Of a DNA stretch of 64,000 nt, positions 1-13,302 are shown piece by piece; position 1 is the first letter of the stretch, and each line of letters begins with the position of its first letter. This DNA comes from Carya illinoinensis (taxonomy: Eukaryota; Streptophyta; Magnoliopsida; Fagales; Juglandaceae), in the NCBI RefSeq assembly GCF_018687715.1, contig NC_056755.1:42792501-42856500 (forward strand), in the 5' to 3' direction. The notes under the pieces were generated by a model. The model was given only the letters and a program-made list of their open reading frames with translations. It was not told the DNA's origin and made no database searches. Made by a program: the position numbers and the translations under genes.

Positions 1-2430
1 ATGTAAATATAACAAGAGATGTTTGGATGAAGATTCCAAAGGGCCTGTTCACTAGGAAGAAAATTCTTTCTTGTCGTCTATGTTTTGTTCTTTTATGGTG
101 TCTTGGGGCTTCTTGTTGTCTAATTGTGTTTGAGCCTGGGGGCAGTCGTTTCAATTGTGCTGGCTTCTTGCTCTTTTTTCTTAATGAATTGTTTTTTCTA
201 TAATAAACTCTTGTAATATATTCTAAGCGTGTGCATGTTTGGAACTTCGGAGACTCCACTGTTCCATGCTTTGTTTGTGAATATGGAAGGAAAACACCAT
301 CCCCTATAAAAGTGCATCAAGTTGGTGTAACAGTATCAAAAATTGAAATAGGAGAGGTATTTTTTTTCTGCCTTGTTTAGAAACGAATGCTAACGTATGA
401 AATAATCAGAATGTTATTAATAAGCAACCAAATTTAAACCCCATTTTAGATTTGAGTAGTGTTGGTTTGGTTATTATTTGAAGTTGAGAGATATTTTAGG
501 CTGCTAGCATGAGTGCCATGTGCTTGTATGATGCCATACATTGACTGTAGAATAAATAATGATTATGTCACGGTTAGGTTTGCATGTTGAATCCCTACCG
601 AACCCTTCACAGCTTGGTGTGTGCTGTAACTTTAAATGGCATGCAAGGAATATGTGCATGCGGCGGCATAGCTGAGGTAAGGAACATGACAGGGAATGTA
701 CCTTCCTACGGAAAGAGCCATTTTCCTTGGTTAGGTGACGAATCCATGCATGCTGCTTTTTGTTACCCTTTAAACGGTTATGACGTTTTGGTCACCCATT
801 TTATATTTGGTTCGAGGGACGTAGCTCTGCTTGCACCCTTTTCATTCACTTCTCTACAGCTGGTTCTCATTGCTGTGAGGTTGAGTTTTGAGTTCTAACT
901 TCTAAAGGGATTGGTTTTCTTGGTGGTGATGATGCAAAAGAGGAAAACAATCTATTTGCAAGTTATTTACTGACGCATCAAACACATTATTGATGTAGAA
1001 AGCTTACCTAGTCAGTTTGCATAAAAAGTAAGTTGTGTTTATAGAAGGTATTATACACTGAAGAAAGTAGCAACTAGTCTAATAAAGACAAATATAGAAG
1101 TGGAGAGAGGTAACTATATCTGCAATAAAAGGTGAGAAAACAGAGAGAGAGTTCTAAAACAATGTGGGTGGATATGGCAATTGGGAAGGCTATGATTGAG
1201 TACAAGACTCTTGTAAAAAGTTAAAAAAGAAGGATCTGTTTTACAGATATGAAAAGGGATGGATCAGGAGGATCTTTAGATCTTGAGAAATGAGTTGAGT
1301 AATACGTTTTGAACTTTTTTTTGTAAGCAGTGACAGAATTTGTTGAGTGTGCGACACCCACTGCATTATTACTGAGAAGAGGCATGCAGCCTTAATGGAA
1401 AACACAATCAAATATGGCTACTACATTTATAGGACGCGTAGTTTCCCTACCGTTCCCCAGTGAAAAAGCATACACAAAAAGGGGTGCGATATTACTCTCT
1501 GACAGGGCTTCTTTTAATTTTTATTTTTTTTAATTAAATTTGAAAATGATGTCCCGATCTGATCTGTGCATAATAATATCGGCTTATTTTGTCCTTACTT
1601 TAAGTTATTATTTTTGTATCATGTAATACATAGAACATACTGCTCCATCAAGATAACATAGCCTCATTACTTTCTTTAGGGTTAAAACGTCACTTTCTTT
1701 AGGGTTAAAGGACTTTTATCTTTTTTCTTTCTTTTTTTAGTTCGAAGTTTACTTTTATTGAAAAAATAGCCAAATATGACATTTCTAGATTGTTGGTACT
1801 ACGTCAAGTAGTCCCTAATCACGGTACATTATAAATATATGTGTCATTAACACAAAGCTACAATCATTAAATTAATCTCTGTCCAAATCACCACAGCACA
1901 CGACAAATATGATTGCATAAAAAACAGAAACAACCTGCGAGGCAAAGGAGCAAGACGAGACATGATATTCCTATTTGATGAACATTTTTCTACAAATTCC
2001 AATTTCTTTTGAAAGAGAAAAAAATAAAAAATAAAAAAAAAATAAAAACCAGAAGAGAATCAAGAGATGATCTATTGTTGTATTTTGCTGTATTTTTTTT
2101 TTTATGATCCACATATCCATAATAATTGGAAGTCATCTTGAGGTGCCAAATTTATCAATGTGGTTGTGTGTGGGTAGAGCATTACCAGCATGTGGGAGTT
2201 ATCACAGAGGCGAAAAGCGACGTATAGCAGCAGTTTCCAGGTGCGGAGTTCGGCGGAAAAATAATGTTATCAATGCCCCAAAATCAAACTCACCAAATTT
2301 ATTTTTTTGAAAAAAAGAAGTGAAGTTAAACAAAAGAAACTTAAGAAGTAAAAAATACCATCTGAGAAAACTAGCCCCACATGTCATAAACCATTAATAA
2401 ATTGTTCCCTAAGAACCTGCACTTGAGCCC
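1..2430. other. Intergenic spacer upstream of the LBD16-type gene
   Basis: I see no convincing gene here. The longest open frame (584-898, + strand) has no recognisable domain and ordinary spacer composition. The first 230 bases are T-rich and end in a possible polyadenylation context (aataaa near 201), so they could be the 3' end of a gene lying to the left, but nothing coding confirms this. A short direct duplication (actttctttagggttaaa) lies at about 1671-1708. The last few hundred bases should contain the promoter of the downstream LBD gene. Confidence 0.5.
1957..1962 (-). promoter_or_regulatory. Possible auxin response element (GAGACA / TGTCTC)
   Basis: A GAGACA hexamer, TGTCTC on the other strand, lies about 660 bases upstream of the LBD16-type start codon. 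TGTCTC is the classical ARF binding core, and LBD16 and LBD29 are known direct targets of ARF7/ARF19 in Arabidopsis. A single hexamer is expected by chance every few kilobases, so this is only a candidate. Confidence 0.3.
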
Positions 2431-2622
2431 TCCTTGTCCCCCTTTCACACCCCTTCCAAGGACACCCCTACCCACCTCTTTCTACCTTTAAAAATTAAAC
2501 CCCAATACCCCAAACCCCACTTCCCAAGCCAACCCATACGCCATAAGTCTCTCATTTTTGCACCATTTCCTAGTGAGCTCGTGTGCCTAAAATTTTGTAT
2601 TCTCTCTCTGTGTGTTTCTGCC

Positions 2623-3613
2623 ATGGAATCTGGAACTGGGAATGGAACTGGCTCGCCTTGCGGGGCTTGCAAGTTTCTTAGGAGAAAGTGCGCTTCAGAT
2701 TGCATCTTTGCTCCATATTTTTGCACAGAGCAAGGCTCTGCAAGATTTGCAGCCATTCACAAGGTGTTTGGTGCTAGTAACGTGTCCAAACTTTTGTTGC
2801 ATGTCCCCGTTCACGATCGCTACGAGGCTGTAGTATCCATTGCCTATGAAGCTCAAGCACGTATGAGAGACCCCGTTTATGGATGTGTCTCTCACATTTT
2901 CGCCTTGCAACAGCAGGTAAATACACACACATGACACACATATTCCAAATTCTGTGTATTATTCACGGTTCCTTCTGCATAGTAGATGCATCTAATTAAG
3001 AGTCTTTCCTTCTTGGCCAATATCTGTCTACTTGGGTTGTAATTAGGTATACCAACTAGATTTCTTGAGAAAATTTCAGTTAAGTTCTTTTCTTGTTTTG
3101 GTTGTTTCCACTTCTGTTGATAATGATCGGAGTACTCCAAAGAGTTGGCCTTTGGCTAGCCCTAAAAAACATAAATGTATGGTCAAATTTGATGGCAATA
3201 AAATACAGAAGAAAATTAATTCCACTTTTTTTTTTTTCCTGATCTTATGTATACATGATATATAGGTGGCATGCTTGCAAGCACAACTGATGCAAGCGAA
3301 GGCTCAGCTGGCAGCTCAAAGCCAGAATGATTTTCGGAACATTGAGAATGATCAGGGGCCAGGAGGGAGTGTTGCTAGGGTGCCAGTAATGGTTCCAAAT
3401 TATCCTACTACTTACATGAATCACATTTCACCCCAGAGCTCGCTTGAATCAGCTGACCACAGCTATGGTGACGGATTAATGAATATGCAAGAAACACAAA
3501 GCAGATCAGAGGATTGTTCTTTGCAACCATGTTCAAAGAAAAGACCATATTATGTTAAGAATCATGAATTGGGTGAGCTTCAGGAACTTGCCCTCCGAAT
3601 GATGAGGAATTAA
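2623..3613 (+). CDS. LBD16: LOB-domain transcription factor, LBD16 type (two exons)
   Basis: This is a class I LATERAL ORGAN BOUNDARIES domain DNA-binding protein, expected in the nucleus. Exon 1 is 2623-2916 and exon 2 is 3266-3613, with a 349-base phase-0 GT..AG intron; the product is 213 residues. The C block has Cys at residues 13, 16, 23 and 27 (CX2CX6CX3C). The GAS block runs from about 42 to 66 ([15 protein letters not shown]), and the leucine-zipper-like helix from about 85 to 110 spans the exon junction (ALQQQ then VACLQ). The intron sits right after the LQQQ motif, as in LBD16, LBD18 and LBD29 genes. The start is the ATG in ccATGG just before the conserved domain; the frame is open further upstream, but that extension has no family similarity. 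Known role of the family member: auxin-induced lateral root initiation and callus formation downstream of ARF7/ARF19. Oddity: DRYEA replaces the usual DRCEA after the GAS block. The LBD29-type partner lies 8 kb away, facing it. Confidence 0.93.
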
Positions 3614-5290
3614 TTCATCATATCTATTTAAATCGACATAGATATATTATGTTGAGTTTCATTATGACGATGAGGATTCTCTATTTCCAAATGCTGTATA
3701 TACTGAGACTATCTGAGAAACTTGGTTAGAGACTTAGAGTGATGAATCTCAAATAGGCACATGCATGCTTTTGCCAGCTTCCTTGATCTTTTTCTTTTCC
3801 GATCACCAAAATTAATGTGGACGGCTTGGAATATTTAAGATCTCTCTCTCTCTCTCTCTCTAAACGAGTACTATGAAATATGAGTGTGAACAATTAAATT
3901 TCTTTTATTTTTCTCTACAACAATTATAAAGAACTAAATAAATGGTCTAGCTACCTCAGTTTCACCTATCAAGTACTTCAATAATTATACACAGATATAA
4001 GAAACTGATATGTATTATTGTGTTTCCCACGTGCGATATGGGAAGTATATATTAAGTATATAACCATGAGAAAAGGCAATTAGCATATTGGTCAAAGGAA
4101 TTCGTGGAAGACACATCCCCAAAAAATAATTCATGTTTATCATCTTTATTATTTAATTAGGCTTATCTTCCCTTGCCAAGAGAATTGGTCACAACCTCCC
4201 ATCATCACTAGATTTATAAACAAAAAATTATGTTACAGCAACACTAAAAATTAAAGAAATTAAAGAATTCATGTATAGACAAATTAAAGAAATTATTGCT
4301 AGTTAATTAGAACTCTAGCTCGCTTTATAATTATCTGGAAGGCCAGTCGTGTTGACTTTTACCTACTCGAAACAGGGTAAAAAAAAAATTCCCTCCATGG
4401 ACGAGTCTTGATCGAATACATCCCCCTTTGGCTATGCATGCTCATCATGTGGACCGAGATTAGGTATATAGGCATTAGGAATAAGACGTGATCAATGCAA
4501 TCATTGATCTGCTTAAAGACTTATAAGCACTTACACATACGTAAGACATTACAACCCTTGAGGTGAGTACGGCCTTAGACGTACTTTGGGCAAAGCTAGC
4601 TTGAGTACTCTAGTGTCTTGTTATGGAACAGTACGTATCCTTATACGTACGTACGTCCCACAGTTTCAATCCTAATTAATATAAATTAGTGGAACTAGCT
4701 AGATTCAAGCCAAAATTACGTATGTACCTTTGTAATTAAAAGACTCATGAATTGCATGCGTAGGATTTATGTTAAAGCAAGCAATTAAGCAGTTAGGTTC
4801 ACGTAACATTAATATTACTACAGCTCTAATGTAATTTCGATAATAACAATACGGCCTAATGATTTTTCATGTAGTCATATGTGCAGACAAAATGTCCCCT
4901 TGATTGAATGCAGATCAGGGCTACATAATGATTTAGTTTTTTTTTTTGGCATACCATTATTGTCAAAAACATGTTTGGTTTTTCAAATCAGGCAAAAGTA
5001 AAAGCAAATTAAGTAGGAGACAGTCTTGTTTGAGAGTCTATTTTTCAGACAGAAGAACTGATCTCCAGATCAATTAATGAGAGAAAATTTTCGTCGTTAG
5101 AATCATGCAAACCAATATTTAAGTATATATATCAAACATTTCATGAATAATTAATTTTTCTTTTTGTTCAAAAGAGGAAAACTAATATCACATCTTATCA
5201 CAAGATCATGCATCATGTTATAATTATAAATCTGCTCTGATGATCATATGATCTTATCATAAAAGGCCGTGCATGTTATTATAAATTAAA

Positions 5291-5499
5291 GAGTAATGCT
5301 AAGACGTACAATTAGTTACAAATTGACAAGTCGAGCATAGATCTTTTATAAAAAAAGAAAAAAGAAAAAAAAAGTGGGTTTTATTAAAAAAGAAATATTT
5401 TTTACACGTTTTCGTGGTGGGGTCTAGTATATATTTTGTTTTAAAAAAGGATTGCACGGATCGAGTTAATCTATTTGAATCTTGTACAAATCATTACTC
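5291..5499. mobile_element. MITE-like element with GAGTAATG ends
   Basis: An AT-rich stretch of 209 bases begins with GAGTAATG and ends with its reverse complement CATTACTC. A GTACAA box follows about 10 bases inside each end. No coding content and no clear target-site duplication. Classed as a likely MITE on end structure alone. Confidence 0.35.
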
Positions 5500-7215
5500 A
5501 TCAGTAATACCCATGAGCTTTTAGGACGACAGACTTCTGAGCATGAGATAGACCATATAATTAAACATATATAAGTTGGAGATCGATTCATGATTTGCAC
5601 AATATTTATATATGCTTGTCAATTATAAGCTATAAACAGAACGTAAACATAATTTATATTTATATCTTCTTGTACAATAATTTTTAATTAGTTGATCATA
5701 AGTACGATTCGATTCATTATTAGGTATGGTCTATGATTTTAGATTAGATTGAATGATTTTTATATTTAAACAGAATGCAGATCAATGATTTTAGATCGCT
5801 AAAGTAGTACTTGAGCGCAAGGACCGGATCAGAATATCAAAATGCCTGCAGCCACAAGGAAAAGGAATTATCATTAATAGATCAGGCACGTACGCACATT
5901 ACATGACAATTAGCATATTTATTAGCACCCAAGTTGATATACAAAAATAGACCTTAATTAGGTTAATTGATCGTCATCACGCCATGGCCCCAATAAACGT
6001 ACTGTTTATGTATAACAATTGGTATTAGAGTTCTTCTACTAATCAGCAGCTGATCTATACCAGAGACTGATCAGTTTTTATCCTTTTCATTTTTTTCTGA
6101 TCCGATCCTTAGTAGATTATATGTGGTATAAGGTTGTTGAGTAGAAATTTTCTTTATATAATAGCTAGGCCGGGAAAAGAGGCACGCATTAATATATATT
6201 CTTTTGGTGTGTGCAACGGCCATTAAAGCCAGCCTTGAGGTCATGCTCTCGGTCTGGTCATTCATGGACCATGCACCTAATTATTAAAAGCTTAGGCAAA
6301 TAGTTAGGAGAGAAAAATAATATTAATAGTACTACATGCAGTAAATTAACCTAATATTATTAATATCATACAATCCAGTCAGGCCAGCATATACATGCAT
6401 GCCGATCGTTGTCACTTTCACGGCCTTGTCGTTGGCTTACTTTTATATGGAAACAATCGCAAAGATGATCAAAGAAAAGAGAACTGCATGCAGGCCGGGA
6501 ATGAAAAATGAGCTTTAGCTACCTCTCTAGAATCCCATGCATGCATTTATTCATCGGCGCCCCCCCATTTGGACTACATTAGTTGCACTTAAAAAGTAAT
6601 TATTCCAAAGACAATTAGTTTAGAAAAAAGTTATACAATTTCTTACCATTCACACAACCTCCACACCAATTACGTACACCACACCGTACTTTTTTTTTTT
6701 ATTTTATTATATTTTTCTTTTATCAAATATTTAATATATAGATAATAAATAGAAGAATTCAATTAGTTTAAGAAGCATAAACTCAATTTAAAAAAAATAT
6801 TAAAAAATTAAAAAATTTTAAAAAAATGTAGTATGTAGAGGTTGGAGAGATTGAGTAACATTGCTCATTAGTTTAACGAGTGATTATTAGTTGAAAGTGA
6901 GTTTTAAGGGCAAAAAGGTAGACTTAATTATAAGGACCAAAAAATATAAGAGGACAAGAAAGAACTGATCAACTTTTCATTATTATAAAATGCACTAATG
7001 AAACTTGGAGTTCATGTGATCATATGTGTTTGATGAATCATGACAAACACTTTCCTCTTTCTATCTCTTCTCTTTTCTTCTTTATTTTTTTAAAAAATAA
7101 GTTGGAATTAATTATAATTTAAAAACAAAAGAACTTTTTTTTTTCTTGTAGTGAAAGGAGAAGATGAAGAAAAGATTAGGGTTAATGGAAACAACATATT
7201 AGGTATAGAAAAATA

Positions 7216-7368
7216 TAGTTACAAGCACAATTATATACTAATCTGTGCATTAATATAATGTAATTAGTTAAAAAATAGATTTTATTAAAAATAATATTAA
7301 TTTAAATTTTAAATATGAATGAATCAGTATTAACATACAGATTAATACGCGACTGTACTTGTATATAG
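7216..7368 (-). mobile_element. MITE, family shared with 50311-50468 (copy A)
   Basis: A non-coding element of about 153 bases with imperfect terminal inverted repeats of about 30 bases (TATAGTTACAAGCACA at one end, TATATACAAGTACAGT at the other). Read on the minus strand it aligns end to end with 50311-50468. The shared core includes ACTGATTCATTCATATT and TAATAAAATCTA. Two dispersed copies with matching ends support a mobile non-autonomous family. The superfamily is not determined. Confidence 0.6.
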
Positions 7369-7530
7369 CAAAATTCATTAAATATATATAATAGTGAGCT
7401 GTGCATTCAAACTCATGTTCATGATGCCCTCCTCTCATCAAGTTTTATATGGAGAAATGTTTTGGCATAGAAATTAGATCACCCAAAAGTTAATTTATAA
7501 ATTAATATATTTTAATTTGATATTTTAAAT

Positions 7531-7665
7531 TATAAATTTATTTTTATTATAAAATATATTTAACGTGTCATATAAGTAAATCAATATATTTAAATCAATA
7601 TATAAATTTTTAACATGTCATATAAATTTATTTTTATTATAAAATATATTTAACGTGTCATATAT
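7531..7665. repeat. Tandem duplication, period about 89
   Basis: The 43-base stretch beginning ATAAATTTATTTTTATTATA and ending with ACGTGTCATATA occurs at about 7533 and again at about 7621, separated by AT-rich sequence. It is non-coding. Confidence 0.6.
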
Positions 7666-8398
7666 TTAAATCAATATATGATTTTATTTTTATAATTATT
7701 AAATATAAAGAATAGTCCTCGGTTTTAATGAACAGCATATTGTTGACCGTTGAATATACAGACGCACACGTGCAATCTAAGCCGTCTGTAGTGGGGCCAA
7801 GTGACGTATCAAACAGATGAATTTGTCTCAACAAGTAACTTCAATTCTTTAAGAAGAAAAAACAAAAAAAAACACGCTTACGTATACGTGATATATATTA
7901 CTTACACGTGAAGGAAACTCAAAAGGTTTGGCAAACAGCGACTTTAAAAAAAGAGTACGCGGAAACACAAGCTCCTGACCCCTATGAGCTGTGTCCACTT
8001 GCAGTGCATGCCCGGCCAGTGTGAAAATGACCAAGTCATGTCGTCCCTAACCTCATCTTGATCGAGGGCCTAAAATTAAAGTATATATGCATGGTTTTTT
8101 TCATTTGAACCCATCCCTAGCTGTGTTTACATTACATGTAAAAATATTAGTGATTCTTCTTAGGCTTTTTTTTTATCACATTATAATCGTGTTGGCATCT
8201 TTAATTTGTAGAAAGTAGGCCAGCAGTCGGCCTCAAACCCCAATGCAAAGGAATAATGTCTGAAAGACTGAAATCTGGCTATATTTTCCAGAACTATTAA
8301 TTAAATTGCATGGAGAGCCTTAAGAAACCTTCACATAAATATTGTGACCAACAGTTTACCAAAAAATGGGGTTGTGTCATACTAGGACATGAGATTAA

Positions 8399-8616
8399 GG
8401 ACTCTTTTAGTTACATAAAACTAAACTATCTGATCTCATTTTATATAATCATTATAATTTTTATAAATTTGTACATAAAATATAATAAACAATTCAGTTT
8501 TTTTAAATTTAAAAAAAAACTAATATTTTAAAAAAATTATATTATTATAATATTTTATTCAATTTTTAACAAAATATCTCACCTCATTTCATTTGAATTG
8601 TGTAACCAAACGAGCC
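8399..8616. mobile_element. MITE-like element with GGCTCGTTTGGTTACA-type ends
   Basis: The right end, read on the minus strand, begins GGCTCGTTTGGTTACACA. The left end begins GGACTCTTTTAGTTACATA, giving imperfect inverted repeats of about 18 bases. The inside is AT-rich with ATGAGATGA-like words next to the ends, a composition typical of short hAT- or Mutator-type MITEs in woody eudicots. I could not identify a target-site duplication. Confidence 0.45.
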
Positions 8617-8686
8617 TATCAACTATATATCATATATATATATTCAATATTTTCATTAAGAATACTGTTACAGTTACAAAAAGATT

Positions 8687-8797
8687 TCACAAAAGTAAAT
8701 TCCATTTCATATGATATGGACGTCAGATCTACTTTATAATAAAAATAATTTACAATCTGATGTATTAATACATCAATTTATAAGTTTACTTTTGTGA
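8687..8797. mobile_element. Small foldback element, TCACAAAAGTAAA ends
   Basis: A perfect 13-base inverted repeat, TCACAAAAGTAAA at 8687-8699 and its complement at 8785-8797, encloses 85 bases containing a second small palindromic word (gatgtattaatacatc). It is non-coding and probably a short MITE. Confidence 0.45.
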
Positions 8798-9152
8798 TTA
8801 AAATATTTCTCTTTCATCAATATATATTTTTTTTATGTGATATCAAATTATAGAATATCATTTTGTTTTAAATTTTTAGTTGCTAATTATTTTGATTCTA
8901 CGTGGTGACATGGGTCTGGACTAGGTAAGTTCAACTGGGTCTTGTTGTTTCTTAATTCAGCCTAAATGTGAGTAGTTGCTTTTGAAGTATCAGCAGGCCC
9001 AACTCATGATAATTAATTCTATTTCAGATATTTTTATCTTACAATAAACTTGCTTAGAAGCATAAACACAAATTAAAGAGCTACCTAATTAGTTTTGTAG
9101 CCATACAAGACTAGCTATTAATTAGGCATGCATATACAAAATTAAAGAATAC

Positions 9153-9153
<1 letters not shown>

Positions 9154-9199
<46 letters not shown>
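9154..9199. repeat. TA/TG compound microsatellite
   Basis: An (AT)n run passes into (GT)n, about 46 bases in total. Confidence 0.9.
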
Positions 9200-9202
<3 letters not shown>

Positions 9203-10001
9203 TCCTTTTCTTTTCAATATTTTCGTGGGAATTATTGTATTCCAAGGTGTTTTTAATTATTCTGTCCAAAGAAAGGGCAGCTTGGTGCCGGCAGGCCATT
9301 ACATGGCCGGATTGGGCCGATGATGAGATGACTCACCAAAAGTAAAGTGGTGCATGCAGGTAGTAATTGTAATCAAGTCGGTCCATCCAAGTTGCTGGAA
9401 ATGGTACTACTATTGCATCAATGCTAGCTGTAAATGATGGATTGGAACAAAAGAGAGAGGCCGCCGGCTGGGTGTCTGTCTTGGCTTTATAAATGGTACT
9501 ATATTTTGACCAGCAGGTAAAGTTAAGTGAGCATTAATTTGAGTAGTTTTCAATAAGTTTTTCTTTTCTTGCATCTCAAAAGTGAATTTGATCAAAAGAA
9601 AATAAACATTAACACGACATTAACCTTATAAGAGCATGATCTTTATGTTTTGTGATGGATTAACTTTGGCTGCTATATATTCGTTCACTTTAAATTTGAT
9701 CTTCATGTACTGCTAGCTAGCTGAGATTGTGAATACCCATGTCATGTGTATATGGTCTAAAGGTCGATAGTTACAATTAATAGTTCTTTAGTACCTGCAG
9801 ATCAAAGGTAAACCAATTATATATTAATGATGACCATATGATCTTTTTGAGCTCTTAGGTCAATTCAAAGGAATCTCACCATTGAATATTGGTGAAATAT
9901 ATATGTGCATATGGTCTTAAAAGAGAAAATCAAATTCTCTGTCAATATTTAACAAAATGTTCTAGCTAGCTAGCTAGGTACTCATGTAATCTTGCAGGCA
10001 G

Positions 10002-10039
<38 letters not shown>

Positions 10040-11867
10040 ATTGCTGGCCTCTTACCTGCATGCATCCTTGATATTCTAGCCGGATCCACATATCTAATAT
10101 AAGCATAATATAAGCATGTTAATTAGTACTAACTTCAGCTGCATGAAGAAGATACATAAAGGCAAACTTTGAAACTTAAATCAATCGGTTGAATGGAGTA
10201 CTGGGTGGTATATATATAATATATATATATATATATGTCCGTGTGTGTGTGTGTGTGTGGGAGGGCGACACTATACACTTGGCCTACAGTTGATTCTAAT
10301 AAGAATCAAGCTTTGCGAAAATGATGGGATTAAATTGAAGACCCCCTTCTAATTTTTCTTGTTTTGTTCATCCAGGAAAATCTTCTTCAGTGCTTCTTCA
10401 GTGCCTGAAAGGAGAGATATATATAGGGTTCATGAGCGTGAGATGAACTTCCAATGTGTTTTACAATTTGGGCCGACTCACGATAAGCAAAACAATAAAA
10501 TGTTCAGTACTAGAGCTTGTCATATATAATATAGTTCACCAAGGATGAGAAATCGTGAGGAGATCATACTGACAGAAATTAACTTGGGAAAATTATTTCG
10601 TTTTGGGAAATGTACGTGTGTTTAGATGCAATTCTCAAGCATTGGGAAATGGGGATCGAAAATAAATTTAAAAAATTAAAAAGAAAAAACAAGAAACAAA
10701 TAAGGTGAATGAACCGAAGAAGATCAAAGTTAGGCTATTCCCTGAGCGACCTGACAGATGGATGAATCTTTTCTTGGGATCGCATATGCTAGTCAAAAAC
10801 AGGGTACTTAATTCGTAATATCCATACTGACACGTGCAATTGGAAAATGTGAACTTTCATGAAATTAAAATTGTCATCACCTAACTTGTTCCAGTCCTTG
10901 CCGATGAGGAGGGGGGGAAAAACTACTTCCAGTCATTCATGATCATATGTTAACATTACCATGAGGGGGGAAAAACAAGATGAAACTACCAAAAGTTCGA
11001 TACCGATCGATATCCTTGTCTCATAAGCATTGCAACTTTCTGGTGAACAATATGCCTGATATCAGTCATCCATAACACGTTGGAAACCTAGAGATAAGGG
11101 GAAATAGAAGACCGTTAGTATGGTCATATATATATAATTAATCAATAGAAATAAAAAACAACTGCAGCACTGGAAACAAATCATTCTCCAAAAGCTAGCC
11201 TCTTCAGGGTGAGAATTAGGTTAAAAAAAAAAAAGGCTAGCTAGTAGCTTGAGCAAGTGATCATTTACTACGTGAAACAACACAACATTAATAGTAATAT
11301 CTCAGTATCTAAGGCGCAACTTTATTACAGCTAATCGGTGATCTTTAGCTTACCGCATGAACAACATGAACCACTAGCTATCTGAAAGTTTAGTAGCTGC
11401 TCGTAGATTTGATAGATCGGTAGATATTTTACTTCAAAATAATATCATTACCCACCATGACAGAAAATTCTCAAAAGTCACCGGCCACTTTGATTCTTCA
11501 AGGGATAATATATATCAAACTAAGAAAGTAGGCAACTGTAGGCATTAGGTCAAAATTAATCTTGGGTCTTCACTAGCTAGTAAACAAGCATGCAAATGAG
11601 CTCAAACAAAAGCAGGTCTTCTTCCAGTTTTGCGAAAGAAGTACAGTACTTTTATTCTATCAAAATTACACTAGATTAAGCAAAACAATATCATAGCCTT
11701 GATTTTGGGGTTTCCAATTGTATATACATTTCTAGGGTTTCTAACTTCTAATTTATGGCAACAAAAGGGTGCATGTTTCAAACTATGTAGCAGCAATCCA
11801 AAATTGACAAGTCGTCTTCACCGCTTATAATCTCTTGTACTAAGGCCAGACCCTTCATATATAAATG

Positions 11868-12694
11868 CTAAATATAGCCAAAGCCGAGTGACTGATCAAG
11901 GTCGTGATCAGTGTCTTGGAGAGTCCATTCCATGTTGCTTTTGTGCAAGTCAAGAGAAGACATGGAATGAGAAGCCTGATCTTCATGATAGCAAGCATAT
12001 GAGGCATTTTCCTCAGGGATGATTGAGCTTCCATAGTTCCCAAAAGAGTTCTCCACGGACACATTCTCGTTGTATGGAATTGCTGAGACATTATTGGTGA
12101 TATTGTTTGTACTGAATTGTGGCATCATGTTGGTAATTTCTGACTGAAACCAACTTTGGAAATCTTGCGAGTGATGATCATAAGGGTTTCCATGATACTT
12201 TTCGTGATTAGAGTTTGCAGTACTGCCAGAGCCACTGAGAAAGCTTTGAGCTGCTTGTAATTCCTTTAGAGATGCTAGTTGAGTTTGTAGATTGACAACC
12301 TGCAGAAATAACCAAGAAAAGTATGCATTGATTAAATTTGGAGTTAACACGAACAAGGGTTTCAATCATCAAATGAAAGAGAGAGAGTTGCAGGGGTGAA
12401 GTCAAAGGGTAAAACCTGCTGTTGGAGAGCAAAAATATGTGAAACACAGCCATAAATAGGATCTCGAAGCCTAGCCTGAGCTTCATATGAGATTGTGACT
12501 GCCGCTTCACAACGATCACTCACCGGGAGGTGAGCAAGCAGCTTCGACACATTGCTTGCACCGAAAACCTTATGAATGGCAGAGAAATGGGTAGCTCCCT
12601 GTTCATGGCAGAAATATGGAGCAAAAACACAACCCCTAACACATTTCCTTCTCAGGAATTTGCAAGCTCCACAAGGAGAACCAGTACCTGTCAT
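11868..12694 (-). CDS. LBD29: LOB-domain transcription factor, LBD29/LBD17 type (two exons)
   Basis: Class I LOB-domain nuclear DNA-binding protein. On the minus strand, exon 1 is 12694-12416 (93 codons), the intron is 12415-12300 (116 bases, phase 0, GT..AG) and exon 2 is 12299-11868 (143 residues plus stop), giving 236 residues. The C block has Cys at 8, 11, 18 and 22. The GAS block is about 37-61 and includes [10 protein letters not shown]. The zipper-like helix crosses the junction (ALQQQ then VVNLQTQL). The HEQGA and VVNLQTQ wording resembles Arabidopsis LBD29 and its sister LBD17 more than LBD16, which is the reason for the symbol. The C-terminal half is Asn/Ser/Gln-rich and acidic near its end, as expected for an activation region. 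The start is the first ATG before the domain. Known role: auxin-induced lateral root and callus formation with LBD16. The gene converges on the LBD16-type gene. Confidence 0.92.
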
Positions 12695-12773
12695 CTTGAT
12701 CTTGAGCTTTTGGCCTGGGGTGTTGTTAATTTGTTAGCTTTCCTGGCTTTGTGCAAAGCATTATGATCGCCGT

Positions 12774-12783
12774 GTTTATAAAC
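12774..12783 (-). promoter_or_regulatory. TATA box of the LBD29-type gene
   Basis: The palindromic GTTTATAAAC lies about 80 bases upstream of the start codon on the minus strand, a normal plant TATA-to-ATG distance for a short leader. No competing TATA element is visible between it and the ATG. Confidence 0.55.
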
Positions 12784-13297
12784 ACTAGAGGGCGAGTGGG
12801 GTGGATCATATTATAATGTATTCTTAATTAGATTAGGTTCCCTTAATGGGCTGCAGCTTTCATTAATTTTTCATTATAAAACTCTATATTACTCCTCCAT
12901 ACGAAATTGATGTACTTTCTTATTCAAAAAAATAAAAATTGTTATAACTTGAAATTAGATTCCATCTAACAATATCTTTAGACAAAAGAGCTATTGTAAA
13001 CCAAACGTCCCATTTCTCTATTTCTTTATGATTGGATAATATATATAGTACATAGATAGCTCCTTTTCTGAATATATTCTTTCTGTAAGGGATGACTAAG
13101 ATTGATCTATACTTACCCGGATCTGAGAGAATGATGATTAAAGAAGGAATTTTGGTTAAAAAGTGTTTGGTTAGATCTATATATCGCGTCACAGCCTTAA
13201 AAACAATGAATCATCATGTGTACTGTCGATTGTGTTTTGATCTTCTTCATTAGTTCCTGGGTTGATGATCATTAATACCCACTATGCAAAACATCAC

Positions 13298-13302
<5 letters not shown>

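Larger units (their letters stand above)
3614..11867. other. Spacer between the convergent LBD genes
   Basis: AT-rich spacer of 8.25 kb with no supportable protein gene. It holds a CT run (3840-3861), several small inverted-repeat elements listed separately, an approximately 89-base tandem duplication (7531-7665), and TA/TG microsatellites at 9154-9199, 10008-10037 and 10209-10258. The open frames present are short and unlike known families. Confidence 0.6.

Noticed and set aside
584..898. Open frame of 104 codons on the plus strand
   Set aside because: No recognisable domain, no family similarity known to me and ordinary spacer composition around it.
2434..2622. In-frame N-terminal extension of the LBD16-type protein
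   Set aside because: The frame is open, but this part is Pro/His-rich leader-like sequence without counterpart in the family; the ATG at 2623 directly precedes the conserved domain.
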